64,000 bases of DNA from Holdemania sp. Marseille-P2844. GTDB taxonomy: Bacteria; Bacillota_I; Bacilli_A; Erysipelotrichales; Erysipelotrichaceae. How positions within the stretch are numbered: position 1 is the first letter of the stretch; each line of letters begins with the position of its first letter. Positions 8,472 to 21,087 of the stretch are shown here, piece by piece. The translations under genes and the position numbers were made by a program. The DNA lies in the NCBI RefSeq assembly GCF_900120005.1, contig NZ_LT635451.1, positions 296,161-360,160 on the forward strand, in the 5' to 3' direction. The notes under the pieces are model-generated. The model had not been told where the DNA came from. It did not search any database and saw nothing but the letters and a program-made list of their open reading frames with translations.

Positions 8472-9386
8472 TCAGCCGCGCAGTCTTTGCAGCATCATCA
8501 AGAAGAGGAAGAGACCGCCGGCCAGGCCGGTCTGCATCAGCCGGTAAGCGAGATAACGCAGATAAGCCAGATGAAGATGCGGCGTGAGCGAGAGGACCTG
8601 CAGATGCACGCTGAAGCTGGCAAATCCCAGCACCAGCGTCATCAGCAGCGCTTTCAGGGGCACGGCCAGCGGCAGCAGCGCCAGATTGTTGGTGCCTAAG
8701 GAAAACTCGGTCACGCACTGAATCGGCAGATGCCAGGCAGCAGGCAGCTTCATCGTCGCTAAATTCAGCAGTACCAGTGTCAGCAGAAGATACGCCCCGA
8801 TGAAATATAAGCTGACGCCGGCCTGGACAACCGCGTCTTTTAAATTCTCAAATAAGGAAGGAACGGATCCGCGCGGATCCAGTTGCAACGCAACGGGCGT
8901 CTTGCGCGTAAAGAACAGCAGCAGCATCACGGCGAAGAATTCCGCCAGCCAGATCATCAAGCCGTATTGAAAGGATCGCAGCAGAACCGAACCGCAGGTG
9001 ATCAAGATAAACGACGGCGTGCTGACCGTAACGCAGCAAGCCAGCCGCTGCCCCTCAGCCTGCGAAAGCCGGCCATCCCGCACATAATCGTCGATCAGGA
9101 TCTGTCCGGCGGGCGAGCCGAGAAAGAAGGAAGCGAAGACTAAGGAAAAAGCGGCCGGCGAGATGCGGAACAAGCGCTCGGTAAATCCAAACAGCCGCCT
9201 TGAGAGGGCGGCTAACAATCCCTGACCATCAAGGATGCGGATTACGACCATCGCCGCAAACAACGACGGCACCAGTTTTTCAAACCAAATCGACAACGCC
9301 TGACAGGATGCCTGGTAGGTTACCGATCCATAATAAAGCAGCGCGGCCAGCAGCGTGAAAAAGATGATTGTCATTCCTTTTTTCAT
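8472..9386 (-). CDS. ylbJ: YlbJ-like sporulation integral membrane protein (nucleoside-recognition domain)
   Basis: The roughly 304-residue membrane protein has about eight hydrophobic segments and two related halves with glycine-rich loops (SFFLGSPAGQILIDDYVRDG near residue 90, EFSLGTNNLALLPL near 230). This is the pattern of the nucleoside-recognition (Gate) family to which B. subtilis YlbJ belongs. YlbJ is a SigE-dependent protein needed for spore cortex formation. Location beside rsmD-coaD matches B. subtilis. I chose ATG 9386 (AGGAGG 10 bases upstream); a TTG at 9392 is the alternative. A perfect SigE-type -10 lies upstream. Confidence 0.72.
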   Translation of the reverse strand: MKKGMTIIFFTLLAALLYYGSVTYQASCQALSIWFEKLVPSLFAAMVVIRILDGQGLLAALSRRLFGFTERLFRISPAAFSLVFASFFLGSPAGQILIDDYVRDGRLSQAEGQRLACCVTVSTPSFILITCGSVLLRSFQYGLMIWLAEFFAVMLLLFFTRKTPVALQLDPRGSVPSLFENLKDAVVQAGVSLYFIGAYLLLTLVLLNLATMKLPAAWHLPIQCVTEFSLGTNNLALLPLAVPLKALLMTLVLGFASFSVHLQVLSLTPHLHLAYLRYLAYRLMQTGLAGGLFLFLMMLQRLRG

Positions 9387-9407
9387 AGGCAAAAAGCCTC
9401 CTGGTAA

Positions 9408-9415
9408 AGTGTATG
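9408..9415 (-). promoter_or_regulatory. SigE-type -10 element before the ylbJ-like gene
   Basis: On the minus strand the octamer CATACACT matches the SigE -10 consensus CATACAmT exactly, about 20 bases before the start codon. I could not find a good -35 (consensus kmATAttt) at the usual 13-15 base distance, so only half the promoter is supported. Confidence 0.4.
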
Positions 9416-9465
9416 AGTCCCAAGCTGAAAGTCGAACAGCGATAAGCTTGAAAACTTGAAAAAAA

Positions 9466-9492
9466 TTAGCACTTTTAACTTGACAGTGCTAA
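9466..9492 (+). promoter_or_regulatory. CIRCE operator 1 (HrcA-binding), hrcA operon
   Basis: The inverted repeat TTAGCACTT-N9-CAGTGCTAA matches the CIRCE consensus TTAGCACTC-N9-GAGTGCTAA with one change in each arm. It overlaps the -35 element of the hrcA promoter, so HrcA bound here would block RNA polymerase. Confidence 0.9.
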
Positions 9493-9508
9493 CAAGCTGG
9501 ATTATACT
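9480..9508 (+). promoter_or_regulatory. SigA promoter of the hrcA-grpE-dnaK operon
   Basis: A consensus TTGACA (9480-9485) and TATACT (9503-9508) are separated by exactly 17 bases, embedded between and overlapping the two CIRCE repeats. Confidence 0.9.
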
Positions 9509-9509
9509 G

Positions 9510-9536
9510 TTAGCAGACATCGGGAAAGAGTGCTAA
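9510..9536 (+). promoter_or_regulatory. CIRCE operator 2, hrcA operon
   Basis: TTAGCAGAC-N9-GAGTGCTAA is a second CIRCE-spaced repeat with a perfect right arm and a diverged left arm. It starts one base after the -10 and ends within the ribosome-binding site, so it also lies in the 5' end of the mRNA. Confidence 0.75.
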
Positions 9537-9549
9537 AGGAGGCGGGATG

Positions 9550-10575
9550 ATGCTGACACCAAGGCGGATTGAAATCTTCAAGGCCATTGTCGACGAGTTC
9601 GTTCAGACAGCCGAGCCGGTCGGTTCCAAGACTCTGATGGAAAAGTATCAGCTCCCTTACTCCAGCGCAACGATCCGCAACGACATGATGGTCCTGGAAG
9701 AAATGGGACTGCTGGAAAAAACACATACCTCCAGCGGCCGCGTGCCTTCCACAAAAGGCTATAAGTTCTATTGCGAACATCTGATGGAACACAAGGTCGA
9801 TAACCAGCTGGAAGTGGCAGTCCGCCAGCAGCTGGCCAGCAAACCGCTGAATTTGGACGATGCCATCCGCGAGAGCTGCAACATCCTCTCGCAGATGACG
9901 AACCTGACTTCCGGCGTGCTGGGGCCGGATGCGAGCCGGCAGCGGCTGGAGCATGTCAAGCTGTTCCCGATCAGCAACCGAAGTGCTGTGGCAGTCTTTA
10001 TTACCGATCTGGGGCATACGGAAAACCGGACGTTCCAGTTCGACGACGACCTGTCAGTAGACGATATCCAAACCTGCTGCCAGATTCTGAACGACCGATT
10101 GAAGGGCACTTTGATCAAAGACGTCGTGGATAAGATGGATTCGATCAAACCGATCCTGGCGGCGCATGTCAAACGGCATGAAATGTTGTTTCAGGCGTTT
10201 GTCAACGCGTTTGTCAAGTTCGCGAGCGAGAACGTATATTTCAGCGGCCAGAACAACATGTTGTACCAGCCGGAATTTGCCGACATTGAAAAGCTGAAGG
10301 AATTGATGACGATGATGGAGAACCCGAGCCTGTGGCGTCAGATCGGCACCACAACCAATTCGGAGCTGGCGCTGAAGATGAACGAAAACGCCCAGCTGGT
10401 ATGGGTCAACGACATGGCCGTCGTCACCAGCAAGTTCAAGCTTGGTTCCGAGGAGGAAGGCCAGCTGATGGTCTTCGGACCATCCCGGATGGATTACGAC
10501 AAAATTGTTTCGCTGTTGGAAATGGTCAGTCAGTCGATCGAGAGTTTATACGGAAAAGGAGGCAGCCATGAATAA
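9550..10575 (+). CDS. hrcA: Heat-inducible transcription repressor HrcA
   Basis: The 341-residue protein has the HrcA N-terminal winged helix (LTPRRIEIFKAIVDEFVQTAEPVGSKTL and the recognition part SSATIRNDM, LEEMGLLEKTHTSSGRVPS), then the central and C-terminal domains ending LGSEEEGQLMVFGPSRMDYDKIVSLL. HrcA represses class I heat-shock genes by binding CIRCE and needs GroEL for activity. I prefer ATG 9550 (7 bases after AGGAGG) to ATG 9547 (4 bases). It autoregulates through the two CIRCE sites just upstream. Its end overlaps grpE by 8 bases. Confidence 0.96.
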   Translation: MLTPRRIEIFKAIVDEFVQTAEPVGSKTLMEKYQLPYSSATIRNDMMVLEEMGLLEKTHTSSGRVPSTKGYKFYCEHLMEHKVDNQLEVAVRQQLASKPLNLDDAIRESCNILSQMTNLTSGVLGPDASRQRLEHVKLFPISNRSAVAVFITDLGHTENRTFQFDDDLSVDDIQTCCQILNDRLKGTLIKDVVDKMDSIKPILAAHVKRHEMLFQAFVNAFVKFASENVYFSGQNNMLYQPEFADIEKLKELMTMMENPSLWRQIGTTTNSELALKMNENAQLVWVNDMAVVTSKFKLGSEEEGQLMVFGPSRMDYDKIVSLLEMVSQSIESLYGKGGSHE

Positions 10576-11233
10576 CCAGGAAGAAATGAAAAAAGACGAG
10601 CAGAACGCCGAACCGGAAACGGCTGCGGCGCCGGGCGAGACCGAAGAAATGACGGAAAGCCCGCAGGTGGAACCGGAAGCGCCGGCCGCGGAAGAAGCGG
10701 CGGAGCAGCCGGAAGAAAAAAAGGAAGACAAGAAAGACGAGAAGAAGAAAGGCTTCTTCTCCAAGAAAAATGAAATTGAAGAACTGAAGACACGGATCAG
10801 CGAGCTGGAAGGGGAAAACGTTAAACTGAAGAACGAATACCTGAAAGCCTACGCGGATACGGAGAATACCCGGCGGCGTCTTCAGCAGGAAGCCGAGCAA
10901 ACCCGGAAATACCGGATCCAAAGTTTCGCGCTCGATATCCTGCCGGTTCTGGACAATCTGGAACGGGCGCTGGCAATCGAGCCGACGCCGGAAACCGAAA
11001 GCTACCGCAAAGGCGTGGAAATGATTTATCAGCAGCTCATTCACGCGCTGACCAAAGAGGGCGTGAGCGAGATCGAAGCGCAGGGCAAGGAATTCGATCC
11101 GAATTTCCATCAGGCTTTGATGATGGAAGCGGTCGAGGGCGTCGAACCCAACCACGTCACCGAGGTGCTGCAGAAGGGCTACATGTTAAAAGACCGAATC
11201 CTGCGCGCCGCGATGGTCAAGGTCAGCGAATAA
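10568..11233 (+). CDS. grpE: Nucleotide exchange factor GrpE
   Basis: The 221-residue protein starts at ATG 10568 behind AAAGGAGG. Residues 1-65 are a disordered stretch very rich in Glu, Ala, Pro and Lys. A coiled coil of about 50 residues follows, then the GrpE core with YADTENTRRRLQQE, DILPVLDNLERAL, the GV.MIYQQL helix and the beta domain (EGVSEIEAQGKEFDPNFHQAL). GrpE releases ADP from DnaK. The acidic N-terminal tail is longer than in many homologues. It overlaps hrcA and precedes dnaK by 44 bases. Confidence 0.96.
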   Translation: MNNQEEMKKDEQNAEPETAAAPGETEEMTESPQVEPEAPAAEEAAEQPEEKKEDKKDEKKKGFFSKKNEIEELKTRISELEGENVKLKNEYLKAYADTENTRRRLQQEAEQTRKYRIQSFALDILPVLDNLERALAIEPTPETESYRKGVEMIYQQLIHALTKEGVSEIEAQGKEFDPNFHQALMMEAVEGVEPNHVTEVLQKGYMLKDRILRAAMVKVSE

Positions 11234-11259
11234 GCAAATAAGTGAAAATGTGTAAATAA

Positions 11260-14395
<3,136 letters not shown>

Positions 14396-14412
14396 CAGGA
14401 GGGTGATGTTTT

Positions 14413-15543
14413 ATGAGCGAAAAGCGCGACTATTATGAAGTCCTGGGCATCAGCAAAGGCGCTTCCGATGATGAAATAAAAAAAGCCTATCGAAAACTGG
14501 CGAAGCAATACCATCCGGATGTGAACAAGGAACCGGGTGCAGAAGAAAAATTTAAAGAAGTCAACGAGGCCTACGAAGTGCTCAGCGACCCGCAGAAACG
14601 GGCGACCTATGATCAGTTCGGTCATGCGGGAATGGACGGTATGGGCGCCGGCGGCTTCGGCGGCGGTTTTGGCGGCGGCGGATTTGACGATCTGAACGAT
14701 ATCTTCGGATCGTTCTTCGGCGGCGGCTTTGGCGGCGGCGGATCCCGGGCCCGGTCCAACGGCCCGCGCAAGGGTCAGGACCGCTACATGCAGATGAAGA
14801 TCAGCTTTATGGACGCGATCTTCGGCAAGACGGAGACGATCACGATCGACGTGGATGAACAGTGTTCTCAATGCATGGGAACCGGTGCGCATTCCAAGGA
14901 TGACGTTACCGTCTGTCCGACGTGTCACGGTTCCGGAACGGTCGTTACGCAGCAGCGGACGCCGTTCGGGGTATTCCAGTCCCAGAGTGTCTGCCCGGAC
15001 TGCGGCGGCACGGGTAAGAAAATCCGTAAAAAATGCTCCAAGTGCGGCGGCAAGGGTTATGAACATAAACGCGTGAGCGTCGACGTCAAGATCCCGGCCG
15101 GCATTCAGTCCGGGCAGCAGCTGCGGGTATCCGGCAAAGGTGAACGCGGCGCCAACGGCGGGCCAAACGGCGATCTGTATATCGAGATCATGGTCATGAA
15201 GCACGATTATTTCGTGCGCGACGGCCGGAATATCTACATTACGATTCCGATTTCTTCAGTGGACGCAACACTGGGCTGTTCGGTCGACGTGCCAACGGTT
15301 TATGGCGACGTCGAGCTGACGATTCCTTCAGGAACGCAGAACGGCCAGCAGTTCCGGCTGAAAGGCAAGGGCGTGAAAGATCTGCGCGGGTCTGGTCAAG
15401 GCGATCAGCTCGTTGAGGTGAAGATCGAAATCCCGAAGAAGCTGAGCGGCGAAGAAAAAGAAATGTATGAAAAGCTGCGCAAGCTGCAGGCGAAAGGCGG
15501 GAAGGAATCCGTCTTCGACAAGTTCAAGAAAGCTTTTAAATAA
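14413..15543 (+). CDS. dnaJ: Chaperone protein DnaJ
   Basis: The 376-residue type I Hsp40 has a J domain with the HPD motif (YHPDVN, about residues 34-39). A Gly/Phe-rich linker of about 50 residues follows. Four zinc-finger repeats come next ([32 protein letters not shown]), then the C-terminal substrate domain and dimerisation helix. It stimulates DnaK ATP hydrolysis and delivers substrates. It starts 17 bases after the deacetylase gene with GCAGGAGGGTG upstream, and a terminator follows at 15550. Confidence 0.98.
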   Translation: MSEKRDYYEVLGISKGASDDEIKKAYRKLAKQYHPDVNKEPGAEEKFKEVNEAYEVLSDPQKRATYDQFGHAGMDGMGAGGFGGGFGGGGFDDLNDIFGSFFGGGFGGGGSRARSNGPRKGQDRYMQMKISFMDAIFGKTETITIDVDEQCSQCMGTGAHSKDDVTVCPTCHGSGTVVTQQRTPFGVFQSQSVCPDCGGTGKKIRKKCSKCGGKGYEHKRVSVDVKIPAGIQSGQQLRVSGKGERGANGGPNGDLYIEIMVMKHDYFVRDGRNIYITIPISSVDATLGCSVDVPTVYGDVELTIPSGTQNGQQFRLKGKGVKDLRGSGQGDQLVEVKIEIPKKLSGEEKEMYEKLRKLQAKGGKESVFDKFKKAFK

Positions 15544-15549
15544 CGATGG

Positions 15550-15580
15550 AAAGGGTTTCGGGACAACGAACCCTTTTCTT
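15550..15580 (+). terminator. Terminator of the heat-shock operon
   Basis: AAAGGGTTTCG pairs with CGAACCCTTTT around a 6-base loop, with a T-rich tail. It separates dnaJ from the clpB promoter. Confidence 0.65.
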
Positions 15581-15591
15581 AAAAATTTTGT

Positions 15592-15618
15592 TTAGCACTC
15601 TATTGACTAGAGTGCTAA
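15592..15618 (+). promoter_or_regulatory. Perfect CIRCE operator of clpB
   Basis: TTAGCACTC-N9-GAGTGCTAA matches both arms of the CIRCE consensus without a mismatch. It overlaps the clpB -35 element. Confidence 0.95.
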
Positions 15619-15630
15619 AAGTGATATACT
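15603..15630 (+). promoter_or_regulatory. SigA promoter of clpB
   Basis: TTGACT (15603-15608) and TATACT (15625-15630) are 16 bases apart. The -35 lies inside the CIRCE spacer. Confidence 0.8.
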
Positions 15631-15654
15631 AACGAGTGTAAGGAGGGACATCCT

Positions 15655-18228
15655 ATGAATATTGATCAGATGACAGAACGATTGCAGCGGATCTTAATGG
15701 AAGCGATCCAGCTGGCGCAGGCGCAGGGCCAGAGCGAGCTGAACGTCGAGCATTGTCTGAAAGCAATTTTTGAAGACGACGGCATCGACGGCTTGTGGCA
15801 GCGGCTGGGACAAGACAAGCAACGGACGCTGCAGATCGTCGACAGTTATATGAAACGGCTGCCTTCCAGTACTTCCGGCGCTCAACCGAACCTCTCCCGC
15901 GAGGTGAATCAGGCGTATCAGGAAGCGCTGAAGTGGAGTCAGGCACACGAAGAAACCTATATGAGTTCGGTAGCATTTCTGATCGGCTTGTTGTTCGGTG
16001 GCAGCGCCGTCGCCAAGGCGATTCTGGAAGCGACCGGAATTACGAAAAAAGCGCTTGAAAAAGCGGAGGAAGAAAGACGAGGTGGAATGAAGATGAATGA
16101 ACAGAACGCGGAAAATCAACTGGATGCGCTGCAGAAATACGGACACGATCTGGTCGAGGACGTCAAGAGCGGCAAGATCGATCCGGTTATCGGCCGGGAT
16201 GAGGAAATCCGGCGGGTTATCCAGATCTTGTCGCGGAAAACAAAGAATAACCCGGTGCTGATTGGCGAACCGGGTGTCGGGAAGACGGCGATTGTCGAGG
16301 GCATCGCGTGGCGGATCATGAACGGCGACGTTCCATTCGGCTTGAAGGAAAAGAAACTGATCGAGCTGGATATGGGCGCACTGATCGCCGGCGCAAAATA
16401 CCGTGGCGAGTTTGAGGAACGGCTGAAAGCGGTGCTGAACGAAGTGAAGCAGGCGGACGGCAACATCATCCTGTTTATCGACGAGATTCATAATCTGGTC
16501 GGCGCGGGCAAGACGGAAGGCTCCATGGACGCAGCCAACCTGTTGAAGCCGATGTTGGCGCGGGGCGAACTGAAATGTATCGGAGCGACGACGTTTGATG
16601 AATACCGCAAGTATATTGAGAAGGATGCGGCGCTGGAACGCCGGTTCCAGAAAGTTCAGGTCGACGAACCGTCCGTGGAAGACACAATCTCTATCCTGCG
16701 GGGCTTGAAGGATCGGTTTGAAAGCTATCATGGCGTACAGATTCTCGATGAAGCGATCATTGCTGCGGCGACGCTGTCCAACCGCTATATCACCGACCGG
16801 TTTTTGCCGGATAAAGCGATCGATTTGGTCGATGAAGCCTGCGCTTCACTGCGGGTGGAGATGGATTCGATGCCGACAGAGCTGGACGAGCTGATGCGGC
16901 GGATTATGCAGCTGGAAATTGAAGAAACGGCGCTGAAAAAGGAAACCGACGCCAAGACGCTGCAGCGGCTGGAGGAGCTGCGCAGGGAACTGGCGGATCT
17001 GAAAGAAGAAAAAGAAATCAAATACAACCAATGGCAGCAGGAAAAGCGTAAGCTGGACGAAGCCAAGGTTTACAAGGAGCAGCTGGAAAAAGCCCGCCTG
17101 GACTTCACGCAGGCGCAGAACGAAGCGCGCTATGAGGAAGCGGCGAAGCTGCAGTATGACACGATCCCGACGCTGGAGCGGAAAATCCGCGAGTCGGCGC
17201 AGAACAAAAAAGAGGAACACATGATCCAGGAGATCGTCGATGAGGAACAGATCGCCAAGGTCGTTTCCCGCTGGACGCACATCGAGGTCAGCAAGCTGAT
17301 TGAAACGGAACGGCAGAAATTATTGCATCTGCAGGACGCGCTGGCGCAGCGGGTCATCGGTCAGGATGAGGCGCTGGAGCTGGTCACGGAAGCGATTCTG
17401 CGGTCCAAGGCGCAGATTCAGGATGAAAACCGGCCGATTGGTTCGTTCTTGTTCTTAGGCCCGACCGGCGTCGGTAAGACCGAAGTGGCCAAGGCGCTGG
17501 CGGAGCAGTTATTTGACGATGAATCGAAGATCATCCGGATTGATATGAGCGAATACATGGAGAAGCACAGCGTGTCGCGGTTGATCGGCGCGCCTCCGGG
17601 ATATGTCGGTTACGACGAGGGCGGTCAGCTGACGGAAGCAGTGCGCAGAAAGCCGTATTCCATCGTGCTGCTGGACGAAGTGGAAAAGGCTCATCCGGAT
17701 GTCTTCAACATCCTGCTTCAGATCCTGGACGACGGTCGGATCACCGATAACAAGGGCGTCACCGTCGACTTCAAGAATACGCTGATCATCATGACCAGCA
17801 ACCTCGGCTCACAATATGCGTTCGACAGCGATAAGGAAGAACGCAACCGCCGGTATATGGACGAAGTCCATAAGTATTTCAAACCGGAATTCGTCAATCG
17901 GATCGATGAGATCATCGTCTTCAATGCCTTGAACAATGAAGTGCTGATCAAGATCGCTGATAAGTTCCTGCATGAACTGGCTGGCCGGTTAGCGAAGAAG
18001 GATATTGCGCTTGAAGTCACCGACGCGGCAAAGGCGAAGATCGTTGAGCTGGGCGTGGATCCGGTCTTCGGAGCGCGGCCGATGAAGCGGCATATCCAGA
18101 GAACGATTGAAACCTTGATTGCCCGTAAGATGATTGAACGGGGCAACGAGGGCAACTGCACGATGAAAGTGGACGTGGAGAATGGGCAATATGTTCTGCA
18201 CGTGATTGAAAATCCTGAAGTGATCTAA
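15655..18228 (+). CDS. clpB: ATP-dependent disaggregase ClpB
   Basis: The 857-residue Hsp100 has an N-terminal Clp repeat domain (1-145) and the first AAA+ domain with Walker A GEPGVGKT and Walker [16 protein letters not shown] coiled-coil M domain follows (about 405-525, with LEEIKY-like heptads rich in Glu, Leu and Gln), then the second AAA+ domain with GPTGVGKT and [15 protein letters not shown]. Presence of the M domain and lack of a ClpP-docking IGF/L tripeptide in this reading favour ClpB over ClpC. It rescues aggregated proteins with DnaK-DnaJ-GrpE. CIRCE control of clpB places it in the HrcA regulon here, rather than under CtsR. Confidence 0.96.
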   Translation: MNIDQMTERLQRILMEAIQLAQAQGQSELNVEHCLKAIFEDDGIDGLWQRLGQDKQRTLQIVDSYMKRLPSSTSGAQPNLSREVNQAYQEALKWSQAHEETYMSSVAFLIGLLFGGSAVAKAILEATGITKKALEKAEEERRGGMKMNEQNAENQLDALQKYGHDLVEDVKSGKIDPVIGRDEEIRRVIQILSRKTKNNPVLIGEPGVGKTAIVEGIAWRIMNGDVPFGLKEKKLIELDMGALIAGAKYRGEFEERLKAVLNEVKQADGNIILFIDEIHNLVGAGKTEGSMDAANLLKPMLARGELKCIGATTFDEYRKYIEKDAALERRFQKVQVDEPSVEDTISILRGLKDRFESYHGVQILDEAIIAAATLSNRYITDRFLPDKAIDLVDEACASLRVEMDSMPTELDELMRRIMQLEIEETALKKETDAKTLQRLEELRRELADLKEEKEIKYNQWQQEKRKLDEAKVYKEQLEKARLDFTQAQNEARYEEAAKLQYDTIPTLERKIRESAQNKKEEHMIQEIVDEEQIAKVVSRWTHIEVSKLIETERQKLLHLQDALAQRVIGQDEALELVTEAILRSKAQIQDENRPIGSFLFLGPTGVGKTEVAKALAEQLFDDESKIIRIDMSEYMEKHSVSRLIGAPPGYVGYDEGGQLTEAVRRKPYSIVLLDEVEKAHPDVFNILLQILDDGRITDNKGVTVDFKNTLIIMTSNLGSQYAFDSDKEERNRRYMDEVHKYFKPEFVNRIDEIIVFNALNNEVLIKIADKFLHELAGRLAKKDIALEVTDAAKAKIVELGVDPVFGARPMKRHIQRTIETLIARKMIERGNEGNCTMKVDVENGQYVLHVIENPEVI

Positions 18229-18231
18229 TGC

Positions 18232-18260
18232 AAAGAGGTCGGAGAAATCCGCCCTTTTTT
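18232..18260 (+). terminator. Terminator of clpB
   Basis: An imperfect stem formed by AAAGAGGTCGGA and TCCGCCCTTTT around a GAAA loop is followed by a run of six Ts. Confidence 0.55.
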
Positions 18261-18261
18261 G

Positions 18262-18665
18262 CTACTTCAAGGTGTTAGAAAGTTCTTTTTTGAATAACCG
18301 TTCATAACAGAAAATGAGTCGTTGATAATATTTTGTGAATTAATTATTTATGAGATGACATTGGAATTGGACTAGAGATTGTTAATAATTTATATCAATT
18401 TAATAATAGAAATCAGGAAATTGAAAAGAATTTATTATAATGTAGGGCTTAAACCGGTAAAAGAAAAGGGATATACCAGCGTTTTATTGGGGTGAGATTA
18501 AACGGTTTTCCTTATTGAATAGCTGATATAAATATTGGCCAGGGATATAATAAACAATAAGGTATAAAAACGAATCTTTAGACTTTTATAGAGGATGGTA
18601 CAAAAATAATTCCTTGAATCCCATTTAAACAAATAGTACAATATCAACGTGATAGGCGGTGTGGA
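18262..18665. other. AT-rich intergenic spacer of about 400 bases
   Basis: This stretch is visibly poorer in G and C (roughly a third) than the genes on either side. It has stop codons in all frames and no recognisable RNA. Only the promoter at 18614-18642 can be supported in it. The AT-rich composition and the following sugar-nucleotide genes suggest an acquired segment, which is inference. Confidence 0.6.
18614..18642 (+). promoter_or_regulatory. SigA promoter before the CapF-like gene
   Basis: TTGAAT (18614-18619) and TACAAT (18637-18642) are 17 bases apart and end 23 bases before the start codon. Confidence 0.6.
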
Positions 18666-19880
18666 ATGAACATATTAGTTACAGGCGCTAAGGGTATGGT
18701 AGGAACAGCTCTGGTTGCCAATCTGAAGAATATCAAAGAAAATAAAAATAGAACTCGGCCGGGATTGAAGGTCGATGAGATCTATGAATATGATCGGGAA
18801 TCTACGGTAGAAGAATTAGAACTGTACTGTGAAAAAGCTGATTTTGTATTCCATCTGGCAGGCGTCAACCGGCCTCAGGATCCGGCTGAATTCATGTTGG
18901 GAAACTTTGGGTTTACATCGACATTGTTGGAATTATTGAAAAAACATCAGAACAACGCGACGATCATGCTGAGTTCTTCGATTCAGGCGACGCTGGCTGG
19001 AAGGTTTGGGGAATCGGAGTATGGCAAAAGTAAGAAAGCAGGCGAAGAACTGTTTTTTCAGTATGCTGAAGAAACGGGAGCCAAAGTCGCGGTGTACCGG
19101 TTTCCGAACTTAATGGGCCATAGCCGTCCTAAATACAATTCAGCGGTGTCGACGTTCTGCTGGGCTGTGGCGAATGATGAAGAGTTCACTGTGAATGACA
19201 GAAGTACAGAATTAGAATTACTTTACATTGATGATCTGATCGAAGGCATGTTTGATCTTCTGGAAGGAAAAGAACAGCACTGTGAATTTGACGGAGTAGA
19301 AACGGTTCTAAAAGAAGCCGGACGTTATTGTTGCGTGCCTGTGACGCATAAGGTTACCCTGGGCGAGATTGTCGATTTACTGGAACAATTCAAAGCGCAG
19401 CCGGAGACGTTAATGATGCCTAAAATTCCGGAAGGCTCCTTTGCGAAGAAATTGTATAGTTTATACTTAACTTATCTTCCGGCGGAGAAATTTAAGTATG
19501 AACTGAAGATGAACTGTGATGCACGCGGGAGCTTTACGGAACTCCTGCATACGCTGGACTGCGGTCAGGTCAGTATTAATATCAGTAAACCTGGCATTAC
19601 AAAAGGGCAGCATTGGCATAACAGCAAATGGGAACAGTTCATTGTCGTAGCGGGTCATGGCTTAATTCAGGAACGGAATATTCATACCGGGGAACTTGTT
19701 GAATTTGAAGTGTCAGGTGAGAAGATAGAAGCCGTCTATATGATTCCCGGGTGGACGCACAACATCATCAATCTGTCAGAAACTGAAAATCTGGTTACTG
19801 TGATGACGTGCAATGAAATCTTTAACCCGGAGCAACCCGATACCTTTTTTGAAGAAGTAGGGAGGAAGGCAGCAGAATGA
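18666..19880 (+). CDS. CapF/FnlB-type sugar-nucleotide reductase with C-terminal cupin
   Basis: The 404-residue protein starts MNILVTGAKGMVG (Rossmann dinucleotide loop) and has the short-chain reductase YGKSKK catalytic pair. From about residue 280 it carries a cupin domain (GQHWHNSKWEQFIVVAGHG). This two-domain layout is characteristic of CapF (FnlB/WbjC), the NADPH-dependent reductase of the UDP-N-acetyl-L-fucosamine pathway, in which the cupin does the C3 epimerisation and the Rossmann domain the C4 reduction. It overlaps the 2-epimerase gene by four bases. The first enzyme of the pathway (CapE type) is not in the window. Confidence 0.82.
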   Translation: MNILVTGAKGMVGTALVANLKNIKENKNRTRPGLKVDEIYEYDRESTVEELELYCEKADFVFHLAGVNRPQDPAEFMLGNFGFTSTLLELLKKHQNNATIMLSSSIQATLAGRFGESEYGKSKKAGEELFFQYAEETGAKVAVYRFPNLMGHSRPKYNSAVSTFCWAVANDEEFTVNDRSTELELLYIDDLIEGMFDLLEGKEQHCEFDGVETVLKEAGRYCCVPVTHKVTLGEIVDLLEQFKAQPETLMMPKIPEGSFAKKLYSLYLTYLPAEKFKYELKMNCDARGSFTELLHTLDCGQVSINISKPGITKGQHWHNSKWEQFIVVAGHGLIQERNIHTGELVEFEVSGEKIEAVYMIPGWTHNIINLSETENLVTVMTCNEIFNPEQPDTFFEEVGRKAAE

Positions 19881-21064
19881 GTGAAATCAGAACCAATTAT
19901 TCTTCTATCCATTTTCAGGATAACGGAAAACTTAAGCTTTTAATCATCGTGGGCACGCGGCCGGAAATCATCCGGCTGGCGGCGGTGATCAACAAATGCC
20001 GGAAATATTTTGATGTGGTTTTAGCCCATACGGGCCAGAACTATGACTACACGTTAAATGGGATCTTCTTTGAAAACCTGAAGATCGCGGATCCGGAAGT
20101 GTATATGGATGCGGTAGGGGACGACTTAGGCGCAACCGTAGGCAACATCATCAACTGTTCCTACAAGCTGATGAGTCAAATTCATCCGGAAGCGTTATTG
20201 ATTCTGGGAGATACCAATTCCTGTTTATCTGCGATCGCCGCCAAGCGTCTGCATATTCCCATTTTCCATATGGAAGCCGGGAACCGCTGCAAAGACGAAT
20301 GTCTGCCGGAAGAAACAAACCGCCGGATCGTCGATATCATTTCCGATGTCAACCTGGCGTATTCTGAGCATGCGCGAAAGTATCTGCATGAATGCGGTCT
20401 GCCGAAAGAGCGCGTCTATGTAACCGGATCGCCGATGGCGGAAGTGCTGCATCAGAATCTGAGTGAAATTGAAAGCTCGACGATTTTAGAAAAGCTGGGC
20501 TTGCAGCCGCATCGCTATATTCTGCTTTCCGCTCACCGGGAAGAGAATTTGGATACGGAAAAGAATTTCCTTTCGTTGTTTAACGCGATTAATAAAATGG
20601 CGGAAAAATATGATATGCCGATTCTGTACTCCTGTCATCCGCGTTCCCGCAATCGTTTGAAAGCGTCAGGCTTTCAGCTCGATCCGCGGGTGATTCAACA
20701 TGAACCGTTAGGCTTTCATGATTACAATCACCTGCAGATGAATGCCTTTGCGGTGGTCTCGGATTCGGGCACATTACCGGAGGAAAGCAGCTTCTTTATC
20801 AGCATAGGCCATCCATTTCCGGCCGTCTGCATCCGGACATCCACGGAAAGACCGGAAGCCTTGGATAAAGCCTGCTTTGTTTTAGCAGGAATTGATGAAA
20901 AGTCGCTGCTGCAGGCAGTCGATACGGCAGTACAGATGAATCTGTCCGGGGATTACGGAATTCCGGTCCCGGATTATGTTGAAGAAAATGTAAGCACGAA
21001 AGTGGTGAAGATTATTCAGAGCTACGTGGGCGTGATCAATAAAATGGTGTGGCGGATATCGTAA
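19877..21064 (+). CDS. UDP-N-acetylglucosamine 2-epimerase family (WecB/CapG-like)
   Basis: The 395-residue GT-B-fold protein has VGTRPEIIRLAAVI near the start, THTGQNYDYTL-like sequence (AHTGQNYDYTL), the conserved FHMEAGNRC segment and LPEETNRRIVDIIS, then SAHREEN and SDSGTLPEESSF. These are hallmarks of the nonhydrolysing UDP-GlcNAc 2-epimerases. Next to a CapF-type reductase it is best read as the CapG/FnlC enzyme that makes UDP-L-FucNAc by C2 epimerisation. WecB (ManNAc pathway) is the alternative. It ends in a terminator that overlaps its stop codon. Confidence 0.85.
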   Translation: MSEIRTNYSSIHFQDNGKLKLLIIVGTRPEIIRLAAVINKCRKYFDVVLAHTGQNYDYTLNGIFFENLKIADPEVYMDAVGDDLGATVGNIINCSYKLMSQIHPEALLILGDTNSCLSAIAAKRLHIPIFHMEAGNRCKDECLPEETNRRIVDIISDVNLAYSEHARKYLHECGLPKERVYVTGSPMAEVLHQNLSEIESSTILEKLGLQPHRYILLSAHREENLDTEKNFLSLFNAINKMAEKYDMPILYSCHPRSRNRLKASGFQLDPRVIQHEPLGFHDYNHLQMNAFAVVSDSGTLPEESSFFISIGHPFPAVCIRTSTERPEALDKACFVLAGIDEKSLLQAVDTAVQMNLSGDYGIPVPDYVEENVSTKVVKIIQSYVGVINKMVWRIS

Positions 21065-21087
21065 AGATATTCACCGCACCTTTTTTG
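21046..21087 (+). terminator. Terminator of the CapF/CapG-like pair
   Basis: The last codons form GGTGTGGCGGATATC, which pairs over 15 bases (with three G-U wobbles) with GATATTCACCGCACC, followed by six Ts. Confidence 0.75.

Noticed and set aside
10526..11155. Leftward Phe/Leu-rich open frame opposite grpE
   Set aside because: Caused by Glu/Lys codons of the GrpE acidic tail read in reverse, giving runs of Phe/Leu that only look like membrane segments.
15694..16731. 345-codon leftward open frame inside clpB
   Set aside because: Antisense of the conserved ClpB N-terminal and AAA+ coding sequence, without start signals.
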